Shown here: piece by piece, positions 63,515 to 64,000 of the stretch | How positions within the stretch are numbered: position 1 is the stretch's first letter | Layout: each line of letters begins with the position of its first letter | NCBI RefSeq assembly: GCF_003149025.1 | Contig: NZ_QGDV01000002.1 | Span: forward strand, 248,001 to 312,000 | Direction: 5' to 3' | From: Rathayibacter iranicus NCPPB 2253 = VKM Ac-1602 | GTDB taxonomy: Bacteria > Actinomycetota > Actinomycetes > Actinomycetales > Microbacteriaceae | Length of the DNA stretch: 64,000 nucleotides | The notes under the pieces: model-generated | What the model was told of the DNA's origin: nothing | The model's database searches: none | Seen by the model: only the letters and a program-made list of their open reading frames with translations | Translations under genes and position numbers: made by a program

Positions 63515-63844
63515 TTAGCGTTGACGCTCGCTCGCCTCGGCAAGAGTCGACAGAGTGGAGCGCAGCCCGGGGAAGGCACCGTCGAGATCGTCAGACCGGA
63601 GAGAGGTCCATCGTGTGGTGCCGTCTTTGCGGCTCCGCGTATATCCGGCTTCACGAAGAGTCTTGAGGTGGTAGCTCATCGTCGGCAGAGGGATGTCGAG
63701 CCGGTGGGCGAGCGCGGAGCAGGTGTATTCATTGCCATCATCGAGAATATCGACGACGCGAAGACGGATGGGATCGGCTACGGCGCGGAGAAGGTTAATG
63801 ACGTCGACGGAGGCGAGTTCTGGGTGGAAGGTCCGGGGCGCCAT
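63515..63844 (-). CDS. ArsR-family transcriptional regulator
   Basis: A 109-residue winged-helix repressor. RAVADPIRLRVVDILDDG and SALAHRLDIPLPTMSYHLKTLREAGYTRSRKDG (HTH, residues ~43-75) are classic ArsR blocks. No cysteine metal site (CxC in alpha3) is seen in the HTH; one Cys (EYTCSALA) lies at the start of helix alpha3. ATG 63844 has GAGAGG upstream. Its target is likely a divergent gene beyond the right end or its own promoter. Confidence 0.9.
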   Translation of the reverse strand: MAPRTFHPELASVDVINLLRAVADPIRLRVVDILDDGNEYTCSALAHRLDIPLPTMSYHLKTLREAGYTRSRKDGTTRWTSLRSDDLDGAFPGLRSTLSTLAEASERQR

Positions 63845-63860
63845 GACGTCCTCTCAGGAA

Positions 63861-63891
63861 AGGGGGCGAACACTGGTCGTATTCGCCCCCT
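63861..63891. promoter_or_regulatory. Perfect 10-base inverted repeat upstream of arsR-like gene
   Basis: AGGGGGCGAA (arm from 63861 to 63870) and TTCGCCCCCT (63882-63891) with an 11-base spacer. It starts 17 bases before the ArsR ATG. Long perfect dyad symmetry there suits an ArsR operator, although a leader hairpin is also possible. Confidence 0.5.
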
Positions 63892-64000
63892 CACACTACG
63901 TCGACTCCCTTGCAATAACGACGACGATCACCTCGACTGACTGAGAGGCTCGCGGGCAGCCGGCATGACGGCCGCGGATGTGGCTCGCGCCGCTGCTCGG

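Overview
The window is GC-rich, densely packed DNA from an actinobacterium. Mycothiol synthesis (MshC), RbpA, PafBC, HelY, DnaE2/ImuB, GT4-type glycogen synthase and TatA/TatC all point there. Gene content and small conserved proteins (DUF3099, a PemK-like protein, YdeI-like, SIMPL) fit the family Microbacteriaceae best; that placement is inference from gene content. One tRNA gene (Leu, anticodon GAG) is present. I see no rRNA, CRISPR array, insertion sequence or prophage.

Layout. 1-11.9 kb: ammonium transporter, PemK/MazF-like protein, SGNH hydrolase, AraC-like regulator facing a large Tat-exported hydrolase/lectin protein, LLM oxidoreductase followed by a 5'-truncated RibD-type reductase remnant, MFS exporter, SDR, NfeD-SPFH pair, RbpA. 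12-22.3 kb: a ten-gene leftward run, HAD phosphatase-trmI-FKBP lipoprotein-pafB-pafC-small membrane protein-tatA-tatC-helY-lnt, with mostly overlapping stop/start codons. Its order, together with PAC2, mshC, uppP and the M20 peptidase to the right, matches the Mycobacterium tuberculosis neighbourhood around Rv2092c-Rv2141c, but the Pup-proteasome genes normally lying between trmI and pafB are absent. 27-31 kb: tRNA-Leu, LLM oxidoreductase, SIMPL protein, a small unknown, and a ProB-like kinase with a C-terminal extension.

31.4-37.7 kb: an SOS mutasome operon (imuA', imuB, dnaE2) with a LexA box and a PafBC-type promoter element at its head and a fourth, uncharacterised gene at its end. 37.7-44.3 kb: treX/glgX-treY-treZ, converting glycogen-like glucan to trehalose. 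44.5-53.1 kb: helicase, second SGNH hydrolase, D,D-carboxypeptidase, rRNA/tRNA methyltransferase, sirtuin, histidine phosphatase, GT4 transferase, alpha/beta hydrolase. 53.3-64 kb: trehalose synthase (TreS), DEDDh exonuclease, YdeI-like protein, zinc-free L31, ABC ATPase, divergent glgA/glgC, serB, fabG-like, DUF3099, small Cys/His protein, SURF1 and an ArsR regulator.

Two themes link distant genes. First, storage carbohydrate: GlgC and GlgA make glucan, TreX/Y/Z turn it into trehalose, and TreS interconverts trehalose and maltose. Second, DNA damage: the window encodes PafB and PafC, and three repair-type genes (imuA', a DEAD/DEAH helicase, a DEDDh exonuclease) each carry an upstream element resembling the PafBC-dependent RecA-NDp motif (TTGTCRGTG-N8-TAnnnT), each close to a leaderless start. 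I regard this putative local PafBC regulon, with the extra gene on the mutasome operon, as the most interesting content.
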